Source: Kribbella aluminosa (lineage in GTDB: Bacteria > Actinomycetota > Actinomycetes > Propionibacteriales > Kribbellaceae). Taken from it: a DNA stretch of 64,000 nucleotides. Below, piece after piece: positions 18,301-26,911 of this stretch (position 1 is its first letter; every line of letters begins with the position of its first letter). Location of the stretch: positions 3,968,001-4,032,000 of the forward strand of contig NZ_JAGINT010000002.1 in assembly GCF_017876295.1 (NCBI RefSeq), in the 5' to 3' direction. The notes under the pieces are model-generated. The model ran no database searches. It worked only from the letters and a program-made list of their open reading frames with translations, and was not told the DNA's origin. The position numbers and the translations under genes are program-made.

Positions 18301-18948
18301 ATCGAGGAGTGGGACAAGGCCACCAAGCTGGCTCACGAGCGCGACATGCTCGGGCTGTACGTGTCCGACCACCCGCTGTTCGGCGTCGAGCACGTGCTCA
18401 CCAACGGCTCCGACTGCACGATCGGTCAGCTGCTCGCCGACGAGGACCGCCCGGACGGCAGCCGGGTGACGATCGGCGGCCTGGTCACCGCGGTCCAGCG
18501 GAAGGTGAACAAGCGCGGCGACATCTACGCGATCGTCACCATCGAGGACCTCGAAGGTTCGATCGAGGTGATGATGTTCTCCTCGGCGTACCAGCTGCAC
18601 GCACATCTGCTCAGCAACGACGCGATCGTCCTGATGAAGGGCCGCATCCGGCGCCGCGAGGACCGGGTCGAGCTGAGCGGCGACGAGGTCGTCGTACCGG
18701 ACCTCACCGAAGGCCCGAGCGGCCCGGTCGTCCTCACCATGCCGGTCAACCGCTGCACCCCACCGGTCGTCGACCAGCTGAAGGACATCCTGACCTCACA
18801 CCCCGGCATGACCGAGGTCCACCTCCGCCTCCAGGCCCGCCAGAAAACCACCGTCATGCGCATCGGCGACCGCTTCCGCGTAACCCCCACCTCATCCCTG
18901 ATGGCCGACCTCAAAGCCCTCCTGGGCCCCTCCTGCCTGGCCAGCTGA
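15397..18948 (+). CDS. dnaE: DNA polymerase III alpha subunit (DnaE1)
   Basis: This is the replicative polymerase catalytic subunit. At 1183 residues it is full length. The N-terminal PHP domain begins FVHLHNHTEYSMLDGA and carries the HxH metal motif, probably active in proofreading as in mycobacterial DnaE1. The polymerase core shows GPGRGSGAGS and PDFDIDFDD, which supply catalytic aspartates. The C-terminal part has the helix-hairpin-helix region and an OB-fold (VTIGGLVTAVQRKVNKRG). A GGGAGGT ribosome binding site supports the ATG. DnaE2 (ImuC) is excluded by length and by the intact PHP domain and context. Confidence 0.97.
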   Translation: MASADSFVHLHNHTEYSMLDGAARIDELFKAAAEKGMPALATTDHGFVFGAYEFWRTAQKYDVKPIIGCEAYLTPGTHRTERRRVKWGDASNNSSEDVSGGGSYTHMTLLAKNTGGMHNLFKMASLASLEGYYFKPRMDRELLQTYGKGLIATTGCVGGEVQTRLRLGQYKEAVEAAAEFRDIFGAENFYCEVMDHGIDIERRTQNDLLRLAKDLNLPLVATNDLHYTHKEHAPAHAALLCVQSASTLSDPNRFKFDGDEFYLKSPEQMRELFRDHPEACDNTLLIAEQCDVSFTEGEGRFMPRFPCPEGENEESWFVNRVEVGLHERYPGGITDEIRKRADYEIEIVVSKGYAGYFLVVADFINWAKKQGIRVGPGRGSGAGSICAYAMRITDLEPLRHGLIFERFLNPERMSMPDFDIDFDDRRRPEVIRYVSDKYGDDRVAMIVTYGTIKAKQAIKDAGRVLDYPFAMGDRITKAMPPTVMGKDVPLSGIFDPQHKRYSEAGEFRQLYEADQDVRKIVDTARGLENLKRQWGVHAAGVIMSSEPLIDLIPIMRREQDGQIITQFDYPSCETLGLVKMDFLGLRNLTIMDDAVKNIEAAHGITIDLDALSHSLDDGPTFDLLGRGDTLGVFQFDGGPMRALLRLMKPDNFEDISAVGALYRPGPMGANSHTNYALRKNGQQEISYLHPELEEALKPILGPTYGLIVYQEQVLKIAQELAGYSLGKADLLRKAMGKKKKEVLDAEYVGFEGGMKDNGFSAASIKALWDVLVPFSDYAFNKAHSAAYGLVSYWTAYLKANYPAEYMAAVLTSVKDDKDKMAIYLNECRRMGIKVLPPDVNESDSNFTPVGTDIRFGLSAIRNVGVNVVGEIVAAREEKGRFSDFVDFIDKVSLPVCNKRVIESLSKAGSFDSMNHARRAIVAVHEQAVDEAIDLKRNEAHGQFDLFSMGDDDADEGEGNSRLTVTVPEIEEWDKATKLAHERDMLGLYVSDHPLFGVEHVLTNGSDCTIGQLLADEDRPDGSRVTIGGLVTAVQRKVNKRGDIYAIVTIEDLEGSIEVMMFSSAYQLHAHLLSNDAIVLMKGRIRRREDRVELSGDEVVVPDLTEGPSGPVVLTMPVNRCTPPVVDQLKDILTSHPGMTEVHLRLQARQKTTVMRIGDRFRVTPTSSLMADLKALLGPSCLAS

Positions 18949-18971
18949 CAGCTATGCGTCACACTGGCGTC

Positions 18972-19592
18972 GTGAGTCAACCGGAGTCGTTTCAGCCTGC
19001 GCCTTACGGGGCGTCGTCGTCGGTCAGTCCTTTGGGAGGGGCGGGGGCGGAGGAGTCGCGGATGCCCTGGGCCAAGGCTGTGGTGGTGACGGTCGTGGTG
19101 TTCCTGGTGGCCGGGGTGGTTGCCGGGTGGGCCTGGCAGCAGTTCTCGCCGTTGGCGCAGTACACGGTGGACGCGCGGGGTGGGGAGCTCGGCGAGGAGC
19201 AGATGACGCGGATCTTCGGGCCGGACGGGACGTTCACCGCGATCGGGTTCGTGGCTGCGGTCGTGCTCGGCGGGGCGTTGTTCTGGTGGTTGCGTAACCA
19301 CGGTCCGTGGTCGGTGGCGATCGTCGTGCTCGGCGCCTGCCTCGGCTCCGGTGTGTCGTGGGGTGTCGGCATGCTGCTCGGGCACGACCCGCTCGACCCG
19401 CGGTTGCGGGCGGCGCACGTGGGCGATCTGGTGAATGCGCCGCTCGAGCTGCACACCTGGACACCGCTGGTGTCCTGGCTCGTCGGGGCGGCGTTGGCGT
19501 GTGCGGTCATCGCGGCCGCGACCTGGCGGGCCGAGCCCGTTGCAACCACTTCGCAACCTGCTGCGTCAGAAGCTGCACCGCCGGTCCACTAG
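18972..19592 (+). CDS. Uncharacterised multi-pass membrane protein (DUF2567-like)
   Basis: This 206-residue protein of unknown function has four hydrophobic segments: AVVVTVVVFLVAGVVAGWAW, FTAIGFVAAVVLGGALFWWL, VAIVVLGACLGSGVSW and LVSWLVGAALACAVIAAA. A hydrophilic loop of about 35 residues (QQFSPLAQYTVDARGG onwards) lies between the first two. This layout resembles the actinobacterial DUF2567 family. I prefer the GTG at 18972 (MSQPESFQP); an ATG at 18954 would add six residues. It lies directly after dnaE, with the DUF3352 gene next. Confidence 0.7.
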   Translation: MSQPESFQPAPYGASSSVSPLGGAGAEESRMPWAKAVVVTVVVFLVAGVVAGWAWQQFSPLAQYTVDARGGELGEEQMTRIFGPDGTFTAIGFVAAVVLGGALFWWLRNHGPWSVAIVVLGACLGSGVSWGVGMLLGHDPLDPRLRAAHVGDLVNAPLELHTWTPLVSWLVGAALACAVIAAATWRAEPVATTSQPAASEAAPPVH

Positions 19593-19639
19593 CCTTTGCA
19601 GGTCCGGCGGTGAGGCCACCGGAGCCAGCGAGGGAGCAT

Positions 19640-21412
19640 ATGTCCGACCAGAACCAGCCGCCGACGTACCCAGGTGCCGGCGGCCAGCAGCCGCAGTACG
19701 GTCCGCCCCAGGGCCAGAACTTCCCGCCGCAGCAGGGCCGTCCGGGTCCGCAGCAGCCGGGCCGGCCCGGCTACCCGCCGCCGCAGGGCCAGCAGTACGG
19801 CGGTCCGCAGCAGGGTGGTGCTCAGCAGGGTGGTCCGCAGTACGGCCAGCAGTACGCGCAGCAGGGCGGCTCGCAGTATGGGCAGTCGGCGCAGGGGTCG
19901 TACGAGCAGCTGCGCATCGGCGGGCAGCCGCCGCAGGGGCCTGGGTACGGCGGTCCGCAGCAGTGGCAGCCGGAGCCGAAGAAGAAGCGCGGCAAGCTGA
20001 TCCCGATCATCGCGGCGCTCGCGATGGTGCTGGTGGTCGCCGGCGGAGGCATCTTTGCCTACGGCAAGCTCGGCGGCGGCGGTAAGCAGCCGGCCGACGT
20101 ACTGCCGGGCACGGCGGTCGGGTACGCCCGCATCGACCTGAACCCGTCGGCCGGCCAGAAGGTCAACGCGATCCGGTTCATGATGAAGTTCCCGTCTGTG
20201 AAGGACAACCTCGGCCTCACCGGTGAGCAGGACGACCTGCGGCAGAAGCTGTTCGAGCAGATCAAGAAGTCGGTCGGCAGCGACCTCGCGGACGTCGACT
20301 ACGACAAGGACATCAAGCCGTGGCTGGGGGACCGCGCCGGGTTCGCCGCGCTGCCGCCGGCCGAGGGCAAGAGCTCGCCGGTCCCGGTGGTCGCCGTCCA
20401 GGTGAAGAACCAGGACGCCGCGAACAAGGGCATGGACAAGCTGCTCGCCCACCAGGACAAGAAGCCGGGCCGCGCGTTCACCGACGGCTACATGATCCTC
20501 GGCGAGGACCAGGCGACCGTCGACGCGGCCGTGGCCACCGCGAAGGACAACCCGCTGAGCAAGAACGCCAAGTACAAGGCGGACATGGACAAGCTCGGCG
20601 AGCAGGGCTTCGTTTCCGGCTGGGCCGACATCAAGGCGATCGCGTCGATGAGCGGCAAGGTCGACTCCGGCCAGCTGGCCGGTCTCGGTGACGCGACCGC
20701 GGCGGTGGCGCTCCGGTTCGACTCGTCGTACGTCGAGCTGAAGGGCATCGCGCACGGCGACAAGAGCGTCAAGGTCGGCTCGGCCGACGCCGGCGACCTG
20801 GTCGGCAAGCTGCCGGACAGCACCGCGGGCGCGATCGCCGTCTCCGGTGGCGAGTCGCTGATCGACACCGCCTGGCAGCAGGTGCAGAAGGCGGGCGGGC
20901 AGAACCTGCAGCCGATGATCGACCGGATCGCCGAGGAGACCGGCCTGAAGCTGCCGGACGACCTGAAGACGCTGGCCGGCAAGAACCTCGCGGTCGCGAT
21001 GGACAAGGACACCTCGAACGGCCCCAAGGTCGCGATCCGGCTGGAGACCGACCCGTCGAAGGCCGAGCCGGTGGTGCAGAAGCTGACCACGCTGCTCCGC
21101 GAGCGTTCGTCGGCGAACATCCCGATCGAGACCGCGAAGAACAACGACACGCTGGTGGTGGCGACCAGCAAGGACTACGCGGACGAGGTGCTGAAGGGCG
21201 GCAACCTCGGCTCGACGGACGGGTTCAAGCAGGCGCTGCCGGACACCAGGGGCGCGGTGATGATCGGGTACGTCGACTTCGCCGCCGTCGGGTCGCTGAG
21301 CCCGCGGGTCTCGGACAACAAGGACCTGGCCGCGCTGAAGTCGGCGGGGATCGTGTCCCGCTCGACCGGTGACGGCGAGGCCGAGTTCACGCTCCGGGTT
21401 GTTGCGAAGTAG
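19640..21412 (+). CDS. DUF3352 membrane-anchored protein with Q/P/G-rich N-terminus
   Basis: The first 115 or so residues are a low-complexity, probably disordered cytoplasmic tract of Q, P, G and Y. One transmembrane segment follows (IIAALAMVLVVAGGGIFAYG), then an extracellular domain of about 450 residues beginning DVLPGTAVGYARIDLNPS. That domain matches the DUF3352 family of actinobacteria, whose function is unknown. The ATG at 19640 follows a GAGGGAG ribosome binding site. Length is 590 residues. The 47-base gap to the previous gene suggests a short operon of envelope proteins. Confidence 0.8.
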   Translation: MSDQNQPPTYPGAGGQQPQYGPPQGQNFPPQQGRPGPQQPGRPGYPPPQGQQYGGPQQGGAQQGGPQYGQQYAQQGGSQYGQSAQGSYEQLRIGGQPPQGPGYGGPQQWQPEPKKKRGKLIPIIAALAMVLVVAGGGIFAYGKLGGGGKQPADVLPGTAVGYARIDLNPSAGQKVNAIRFMMKFPSVKDNLGLTGEQDDLRQKLFEQIKKSVGSDLADVDYDKDIKPWLGDRAGFAALPPAEGKSSPVPVVAVQVKNQDAANKGMDKLLAHQDKKPGRAFTDGYMILGEDQATVDAAVATAKDNPLSKNAKYKADMDKLGEQGFVSGWADIKAIASMSGKVDSGQLAGLGDATAAVALRFDSSYVELKGIAHGDKSVKVGSADAGDLVGKLPDSTAGAIAVSGGESLIDTAWQQVQKAGGQNLQPMIDRIAEETGLKLPDDLKTLAGKNLAVAMDKDTSNGPKVAIRLETDPSKAEPVVQKLTTLLRERSSANIPIETAKNNDTLVVATSKDYADEVLKGGNLGSTDGFKQALPDTRGAVMIGYVDFAAVGSLSPRVSDNKDLAALKSAGIVSRSTGDGEAEFTLRVVAK

Positions 21413-22201
21413 TCAGCCAAGTAGTCCGTAGTTCCTGAAGAAGCCCCGGACCGCCTCCGCGTAGGCGTCCGGGGCTTCTCTGTGGATCCAGTGCCCGGTG
21501 CCGTCGAACGTGACCAGCTCGGTCGCGGGACGGCGGCGGATCATTTCCGCTGCCTGGGCAGCGTCGAGCAGGAAGCTGTTGGTTGCTCGCAGCAACAAGG
21601 TCGGCTGGGTGACGGCCAGCCAGTCGTCCCACCAGTCGCCGGCGTTCCCGCGCTGCACCGCCATCATGTCGCCGGGGTTGAACAGCAGCTCGCCGTCGTC
21701 GCCGACGCTCTCCAGGAAGTACTCCGGCGCCGGCGTCGCCGCGAAGAACCGCTCCGCCGCCGCCCGGTCGCTGAACCGTCGCGGCCACCCCGTCACGTCC
21801 AGCACCGCATCACCGGGCACCGCGCAGACGTCCTCGACCACCAACGCACGCACCAGCTCAGGCCGCCGAGCAGCCAGCTGGTACGCCGTAACCCCACCCA
21901 GCGAATGCCCAACCACCAGAGCCGGCGCCAACCCCAACCCCTCGATGAACGCAGCAACATCACCCACAAACGCCTCCCGACCGAAGTCACCATCCCACGC
22001 AGCCCGCGGGCTCGTGGTGGGCTGCGGGGTACTGGCGGTGCGTTGTGTGCGGGTGCGCGCGTGCCCGCGGAGGTCTGGGGCGATTACGCGGTAGTCGGGG
22101 GACAGCGCGCGGGTGACTGCCGCGAAGGTCTTGCCGCGGCCGAAGGTGCCGTGCAGGGCGACGATGGGGATGCCGGGGCCGCCGGGGTCCTCGTAGTTCA
22201 T
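21413..22201 (-). CDS. Alpha/beta hydrolase
   Basis: This is a 262-residue alpha/beta-hydrolase fold protein. The oxyanion region VALHGTFGRGKT is near residues 14-25. The nucleophile elbow GHSLGG places the catalytic serine at S100, and the catalytic histidine is in GTGHWIH near the end. The acid is probably in the RATNSF region. The substrate is unknown; members of this group include esterases and lactonases. It overlaps the MFS gene upstream by 4 bases, so the two form an operon read away from the XRE regulator. Confidence 0.85.
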   Translation of the reverse strand: MNYEDPGGPGIPIVALHGTFGRGKTFAAVTRALSPDYRVIAPDLRGHARTRTQRTASTPQPTTSPRAAWDGDFGREAFVGDVAAFIEGLGLAPALVVGHSLGGVTAYQLAARRPELVRALVVEDVCAVPGDAVLDVTGWPRRFSDRAAAERFFAATPAPEYFLESVGDDGELLFNPGDMMAVQRGNAGDWWDDWLAVTQPTLLLRATNSFLLDAAQAAEMIRRRPATELVTFDGTGHWIHREAPDAYAEAVRGFFRNYGLLG

Positions 22202-23331
22202 GCGACCAATGCTCTCGGACGGGCGGCGAGTGGGACGGCGATGACGGCCAGCGCGATCAGGACGCTGATCCGGTAGCCGGTGATGAAGTGTGCGCCGCCT
22301 AGCAGGGCGCCGAAGATTGCCGGTGCTGCACCGCTGCCGAGTTGGCGGGCGGCGTTGAGCAGGCCGGAGCCGAGGCCGCCGCGTTCAGGTGGTACGCCGT
22401 TGAGCATCAGGGTGGTCGCGCTCGGAGCGACCAGCCCGGCGCCGGCGCCGATCGGCAGCAGCCAGCCGGTCAGCTGCCAGATCGCCGTACCGCTGAAGCA
22501 CAGCCCAAGAAGGCCGACTGCCATCAAGGCCTGTCCAAGGCGCAAGGCGGCGACGATACCGAGCCGCCCGGCGAGGAGGTTCGCGGGGATGATCAGCAAC
22601 GTCATCGGCACGAAGACGAGCCCGGTCTCCCAGGCCGATCTGCCGAGCTCCTGCTGCAGGAGAAGCGTGACGACGAAGATCGCGCCGTACGACGCGAAGT
22701 TCAGCGCGAACCCGGTCACCGAGCTGACCACCACCGGCGCGGAGCGGACGAGCGCCGCAACGCCCGAGAGCGACGTCGGTGCGGGCGTCGAGCTGACCCG
22801 GTGACCGATCGCAAGGACGAGCAGACCAACCGGAACGTTCAGCCAGAAGGTCGCGCGCCAGCCGAGCCCGGAGGTGATCGCCCCGCCGAGTGGCGAGCCG
22901 ACCACCAACGCAACCGCTCCCGCAGCAGCCCACCGACCAACAGCACGAGCGCGAGCAGCCGGATCGGGTACGGCGCTGTTCACCATCGAGAGCCCCGCCG
23001 GGAGGACGACCGCGGCCGCGGCACCCTGCAACGCCCGGGCGACCAGCAGCACATCGAGACTCCCGGCGACAGCGCAGACGACCGATGTCACCGCGAACAC
23101 CCCGACACCGACAACGAAGGCGCGGGTGGCTCCGACCCGATCGGCCCACGCCCCGGCCGGCAGCAGGCAGATCGCGAAGACCAACGAGTACCCGGTCAGC
23201 ACCCACGGCAGCCCGCCGCCGGGAAGATCCCGGCCGATCGAGGGGAGTGCGGTAGTGGTCATGGAAGCGTTGAGCGTGACGAGAAAGAACGACAGCGCCG
23301 CCGGAAGCAGCGCGGAACGAGGTACGGACAT
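22198..23331 (-). CDS. MFS drug/metabolite efflux transporter (EmrB/QacA-like)
   Basis: This is a 12-helix major facilitator. SFFLVTLNASMTTTALPSIG is the typical first helix of the DHA group, GAWADRVGATRA is the conserved loop 2-3 motif, and VGSPLGGAITSGLGWRATF is antiporter motif C. I start at the ATG at 23331 (MSVPRSALLP), giving 377 residues; a longer start at 23370 would read through the candidate operator. It is divergent from the XRE regulator and overlaps the downstream hydrolase gene. Confidence 0.88.
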   Translation of the reverse strand: MSVPRSALLPAALSFFLVTLNASMTTTALPSIGRDLPGGGLPWVLTGYSLVFAICLLPAGAWADRVGATRAFVVGVGVFAVTSVVCAVAGSLDVLLVARALQGAAAAVVLPAGLSMVNSAVPDPAARARAVGRWAAAGAVALVVGSPLGGAITSGLGWRATFWLNVPVGLLVLAIGHRVSSTPAPTSLSGVAALVRSAPVVVSSVTGFALNFASYGAIFVVTLLLQQELGRSAWETGLVFVPMTLLIIPANLLAGRLGIVAALRLGQALMAVGLLGLCFSGTAIWQLTGWLLPIGAGAGLVAPSATTLMLNGVPPERGGLGSGLLNAARQLGSGAAPAIFGALLGGAHFITGYRISVLIALAVIAVPLAARPRALVA

Positions 23332-23367
23332 GCGACTACCGTGGGCGCCGGCGGACGCAGCCGGGTA

Positions 23368-23380
23368 CACCTGTCAGGTG
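23368..23380. promoter_or_regulatory. 13-bp palindromic candidate operator between MFS and XRE genes
   Basis: CACCTGTCAGGTG is a perfect inverted repeat around one base. It lies 17 bases before the regulator start and 36 bases before the MFS start, as expected if the XRE/MmyB-like protein controls both directions. Confidence 0.5.
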
Positions 23381-23397
23381 CAGTCAGGAGGGAATAC

Positions 23398-24189
23398 ATG
23401 AATCGCCGGCACGAGCTAGGGGCGTTCCTGCGGGAGCGACGGGCGCGCCTGACCGCCGCGGCCGCAGGCCTGATCGAAGGCCCACCGCGCCGTACGCCGG
23501 GACTCCGCCGCGAGGAGATCGCCGAGCTGGCCGGTCTGAGTGCCGGGTACTACGCACGCCTCGAGCAGGGCCACGCCGCACACCCGTCGGAGAGCGTCCT
23601 CGCAGCTCTCATCCGAATCCTCCAGCTCACGCCCGACGAGGCCCGGCACCTCCGGGCGCTCGCCGGCGAGTCCGCGCCGCTGCCGGCCGAGCAGGTGTCC
23701 CGTTCGGCGCTCCGGATGATGGACCTGCTCAAACCACCGACGGCTGCGCTCGTCCTCGGCCGGATCGGCGACGTACTGGCCTGGAACGAGGAAGCGGCGA
23801 TGCTCTTCCCCGGACGGCTGGACGGCCCGCGGCCGAACAACGCGCGCTACGTGTTCTGCGATCCGCAAGCACGCGAGATCTTCCCGAACTGGCCGGAGGT
23901 GGCGGACGACACCGTGGCGCATCTCCGCGCGGCCGCCGGTCACCTCGTCGACGATCCGTGCTTCCGGTCGCTTGTCGACAATCTGCTTGTCGACAGTCCG
24001 GAGTTCGCGGCCCGCTGGTCCCGGCGGGACGTACGGCGGCACGTCACCGGGGTGAAGTACCTCGACCACCCGACGCTCGGGCGGCTGACCGTGGACTACG
24101 AGGTGGTCGCCGTACTCGACGAGCCGGATCAGTTTCTCGTGGTTTACGGGCGGAGTGATGTCGAAAAGCCCGGGACGGCTTCTACCTAG
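23398..24189 (+). CDS. XRE-family regulator with MmyB-like ligand-binding domain
   Basis: The N-terminal helix-turn-helix includes LRREEIAELAGLSAGYYARLEQGHAAHPS (about residues 37-66, counted across the motif). The C-terminal part is the MmyB-like sensor domain, with WNEEAAMLFPG, FPNWPEVADDTVAHLRAAAG and FAARWSRRDVRRHVTG. Such domains are thought to bind small hydrophobic ligands. Length is 263 residues. AGGAGGG seven bases before the ATG at 23398 fixes the start. It is divergent from an MFS exporter, so it probably controls efflux and itself. Confidence 0.9.
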   Translation: MNRRHELGAFLRERRARLTAAAAGLIEGPPRRTPGLRREEIAELAGLSAGYYARLEQGHAAHPSESVLAALIRILQLTPDEARHLRALAGESAPLPAEQVSRSALRMMDLLKPPTAALVLGRIGDVLAWNEEAAMLFPGRLDGPRPNNARYVFCDPQAREIFPNWPEVADDTVAHLRAAAGHLVDDPCFRSLVDNLLVDSPEFAARWSRRDVRRHVTGVKYLDHPTLGRLTVDYEVVAVLDEPDQFLVVYGRSDVEKPGTAST

Positions 24190-24227
24190 GGGTGACAGCA
24201 CCTCTTCACGAGCGTAGGAGAAGCACC

Positions 24228-24608
24228 ATGAACCACATCACCGAGATCCGGACCGTCGGCGTACCCGTGCGCGACCAGGACCGGGCGCTGGAGTTCTACA
24301 CCGGCACGCTGGGCTTCGAGGTCCAGCTCGACGTACCGCTGCCGCAGTTCGGCGGCCGCTGGATCGTCGTCGCACCCGCCGGCTCCGGACAGGGCCGCGC
24401 GAGCATCGCGCTGGTCCCGGAGAGCGAGGACAACCCGGCCGGCGTCGACACCGGCATCCGCATGGCCAGCCCGGACGCGAAGGCCGCCCACCGGCACTTC
24501 CTGGACACCGGCATCGACACCGGCGAACTCCTCGAGTGGCCCGGCACCCCGCCGATGTTCAGCCTCCGCGACCCGGACGGCAACCGCCTCTACATCTCGG
24601 AGCTCTGA
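24228..24608 (+). CDS. VOC (glyoxalase/bleomycin resistance) family protein
   Basis: This 126-residue vicinal-oxygen-chelate fold protein shows VGVPVRDQDRALEFYTGTLGF at the start and FSLRDPDGNRLYISE at the end, the two beta-alpha-beta-beta-beta halves. Possible metal ligands are limited (E near the C-terminus), so it could be a binding protein rather than an enzyme. The substrate is unknown. A strong GTAGGAG ribosome binding site sets the ATG at 24228. Its end overlaps the convergent DHFR-like remnant by 19 bases. Confidence 0.88.
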   Translation: MNHITEIRTVGVPVRDQDRALEFYTGTLGFEVQLDVPLPQFGGRWIVVAPAGSGQGRASIALVPESEDNPAGVDTGIRMASPDAKAAHRHFLDTGIDTGELLEWPGTPPMFSLRDPDGNRLYISEL

Positions 24609-25066
24609 CTCAGCCGAGGACGTGTCCGCCGCCGGCCGCGTCGATCGTCTGTGTGGACCTGGCTCAGCTGCAGTTCGTCGAGAACGCCGGCCTCCAACGC
24701 GGTACGCGCGGTGATCGCGCCGTGCACCAGGACGTCCTTCTCACCGGCGGCTTCCTTCGCCTGCGCCATCGCGGTCTCGATGTCGCGGGCGAAGTGCACC
24801 TGCTCGTACGGCACCGACGGCGGGTCGTGGCTCACCACGAACAGCGGTACGCCGTGGTGCTCACCGCCGTAGTAGTCGACCTGTTCCGCCGTACGACGAC
24901 CGACGACGACCGCCCCGGTCGCGTCCATCCCGTCCCAGATCGCCCCGGCCTCGCCTTCGGGGCGGCCGACCGACCCGTCGGGCTGCAGGTACCACTCGTG
25001 CAGCCGCATGAAGTCGTCGCCTACGCGTCGAAAACCCGGCGCCCGATTCGACAGCACCCGCAACAT
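24590..25066 (-). pseudogene. Remnant of a dihydrofolate-reductase-like (RibD C-terminal domain) gene
   Basis: The 158-codon frame has the core of a DHFR-like/RibD-C protein: RLHEWYLQPDGS, GAVVVGRRTAEQ, PLFVVSHDPP, and then the tract DVLVHGAITARTALEAGVLD. Both ends are missing. The first beta strand and SLDGFVA-type motif of the family are absent, replaced by an arginine-rich start overlapping the recQ stop. After DELQLSQV the usual PVLLGGGRRLFD turns into an arginine-rich tail that overlaps the VOC gene. I judge it decayed, with a frameshift or junction near 24650. A short functional protein is less likely. Confidence 0.6.
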
Positions 25067-26898
25067 CACTCCGCGGCGAGTGCCTCCAGGACGCCGTCGC
25101 CGTACTTGGCGAGCTTGTTCTCGCCGACGCCGCTGATCGTGCCGAGCTCGGCCAGCGAGGACGGCAGCTCGGTGGCGATCTGGCGGAGCGTCGCGTCGTG
25201 GAAGATGACGTACGCCGGGACGCTCTGGTCCTTGGCGACCGCGCCACGCCACGCGCGCAACCGCTCGAACACCGGCGCGGCCTCCGTCGGCAGGTCGACG
25301 GCCGCCTTCTTCGAGCCGGAGGACCTGGACTTCGAACGCAGCCGCTCGGGCTCGCGGCGCATCATCACCTCGCGCCGACGGCCGAGCACCTCGCCACTGT
25401 CCTCGGTCAGCACGAGCGTGCCGTAGTCGCCCTCGACCGCGAGCAGCCGCAGCGCCAGCAGCTGCCGGACCACCCCGCGCCACTCGGTGTCCTTCAGCTC
25501 GGTGCCGATCCCGAACACCGTCAGCTCCTGATGCCGGAACTGCTTGACCTTGTCGGTCTCCTTGCCGAGCAGGATGTCGATCAACTGTCCGGCGCCGAAC
25601 TTCTGCCCGCGCTCGCGCTGCAACCGGTACACCGTCGACAGCAGCTTCTGCGCCGCGATCGTGCCGTCCCACGACTCGGGCGGCGTCAGGCAGGTGTCGC
25701 AGTTCCCGCACGCGTCGCCCTGCTGACCGAAGTAGGCCAGGAGCTGGGAACGGCGGCACTCGACGGTCTCGCACAACGCGAGCATCGCGTCCAGGTGCGC
25801 ACCCAGCCGGCGCCGGTGCGCGAGGTCGCCCTCGGAGGTGTCGATCATCTTCCGCTGCTGCACGACGTCCTGCAGCCCGTACGCCAGCCAGGCCGTCGAC
25901 GGCTGTCCGTCACGGCCGGCCCGCCCGGTCTCCTGGTAGTACCCCTCGACCGACTTCGGCAGGTCGAGATGCGCGACGAACCGGACGTCCGGCTTGTCGA
26001 TCCCCATCCCGAACGCGATCGTCGCGACCACGACCAGCCCGTCCTCACGCAGGAAGCGGGCCTGGTTCTGCGCGCGGGTCCGGCTGTCCAGGCCGGCGTG
26101 GTACGGCAGCGCCTCGATCCCGTTCTGGCTCAGGAACGCCGCAGTCTTCTCGACGCTGTTCCGGGACAGGCAGTACACGATGCCGGCGTCGCCCGGGTGC
26201 TCGGTGCGCAGCAGGTCGAGCAGTTGCCGCTGCGGGCTGTCCTTCGGGACGATCCGGTACTGGATGTTCGGCCGGTCGAAGCTCGCGACGAAGTGCTTCG
26301 CCTGGTCCAGCTTCAGCCGGGTCGCGATCTCCTGATGGGTCGCGTCGGTCGCCGTCGCGGTCAGCGCGATCCGCGGTACGTCGGGCCAGCGCTCGTGCAG
26401 CTCGGACAGCATCAGGTAGTCCGGCCGGAAGTCGTGGCCCCACTGGGACACGCAGTGCGCCTCGTCGATCGCGAACAGTGCGATCTTGCCCTGGTCGAGC
26501 AACCGCACGGTGCCCTCGACGCGCAGCCGCTCGGGCGCCAGGTACAACAGGTCGAGCTCGCCGGCCAGGAACGCCTGCTCGACCTCGCGGCGCTGCTCGA
26601 AGTCCTGCGTGGAGTTCAGGAATCCCGCCCGGACGCCGAGCGCCGTCAGCGCGTCGACCTGGTCCTGCATCAGCGCGATCAGCGGCGAGATCACCACGCC
26701 CACCCCGGACCGCACCAGCGACGGGATCTGGTAGCACAGCGACTTGCCGCCGCCGGTCGGCATCAGCACCAACGCGTCACCGCCCGCAACCACGGTGTCG
26801 ATGATGTCGGCCTGCTCGCCGCGGAAGGCGTCGTACCCGAACACCCGCCGGAGGACCTGAAGGGCTTCGGAGTCGGGCAGCTCGGTTGTCTCACTCAC
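25066..26898 (-). CDS. recQ: RecQ-family ATP-dependent DNA helicase
   Basis: This 3'-5' superfamily 2 helicase acts in recombination and repair. Walker A (TGGGKS) is at residues 48-53, and the helicase box II motif is IDEAHCVSQWGHDFRP. Motif VI is YYQETGRAGRDG. A zinc site CGNCDTC, an RQC winged helix and a C-terminal HRDC domain (VPAYVIFHDATLRQIA) complete a full-length protein of 610 residues. I choose the GTG at 26898 because TAAACT sits exactly seven bases before it on the minus strand, a leaderless promoter. A longer frame to 26949 has no such support. Confidence 0.95.
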   Translation of the reverse strand: MSETTELPDSEALQVLRRVFGYDAFRGEQADIIDTVVAGGDALVLMPTGGGKSLCYQIPSLVRSGVGVVISPLIALMQDQVDALTALGVRAGFLNSTQDFEQRREVEQAFLAGELDLLYLAPERLRVEGTVRLLDQGKIALFAIDEAHCVSQWGHDFRPDYLMLSELHERWPDVPRIALTATATDATHQEIATRLKLDQAKHFVASFDRPNIQYRIVPKDSPQRQLLDLLRTEHPGDAGIVYCLSRNSVEKTAAFLSQNGIEALPYHAGLDSRTRAQNQARFLREDGLVVVATIAFGMGIDKPDVRFVAHLDLPKSVEGYYQETGRAGRDGQPSTAWLAYGLQDVVQQRKMIDTSEGDLAHRRRLGAHLDAMLALCETVECRRSQLLAYFGQQGDACGNCDTCLTPPESWDGTIAAQKLLSTVYRLQRERGQKFGAGQLIDILLGKETDKVKQFRHQELTVFGIGTELKDTEWRGVVRQLLALRLLAVEGDYGTLVLTEDSGEVLGRRREVMMRREPERLRSKSRSSGSKKAAVDLPTEAAPVFERLRAWRGAVAKDQSVPAYVIFHDATLRQIATELPSSLAELGTISGVGENKLAKYGDGVLEALAAE

Positions 26899-26911
26899 CC
26901 CAGCGAGTTTA
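26896..26911 (-). promoter_or_regulatory. Leaderless-type -10 box for recQ
   Basis: On the minus strand TAAACT (26911-26906) is followed by seven bases and the recQ GTG. It overlaps the end of the AraC-type gene, so recQ may be transcribed both on its own and by read-through. Confidence 0.5.
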
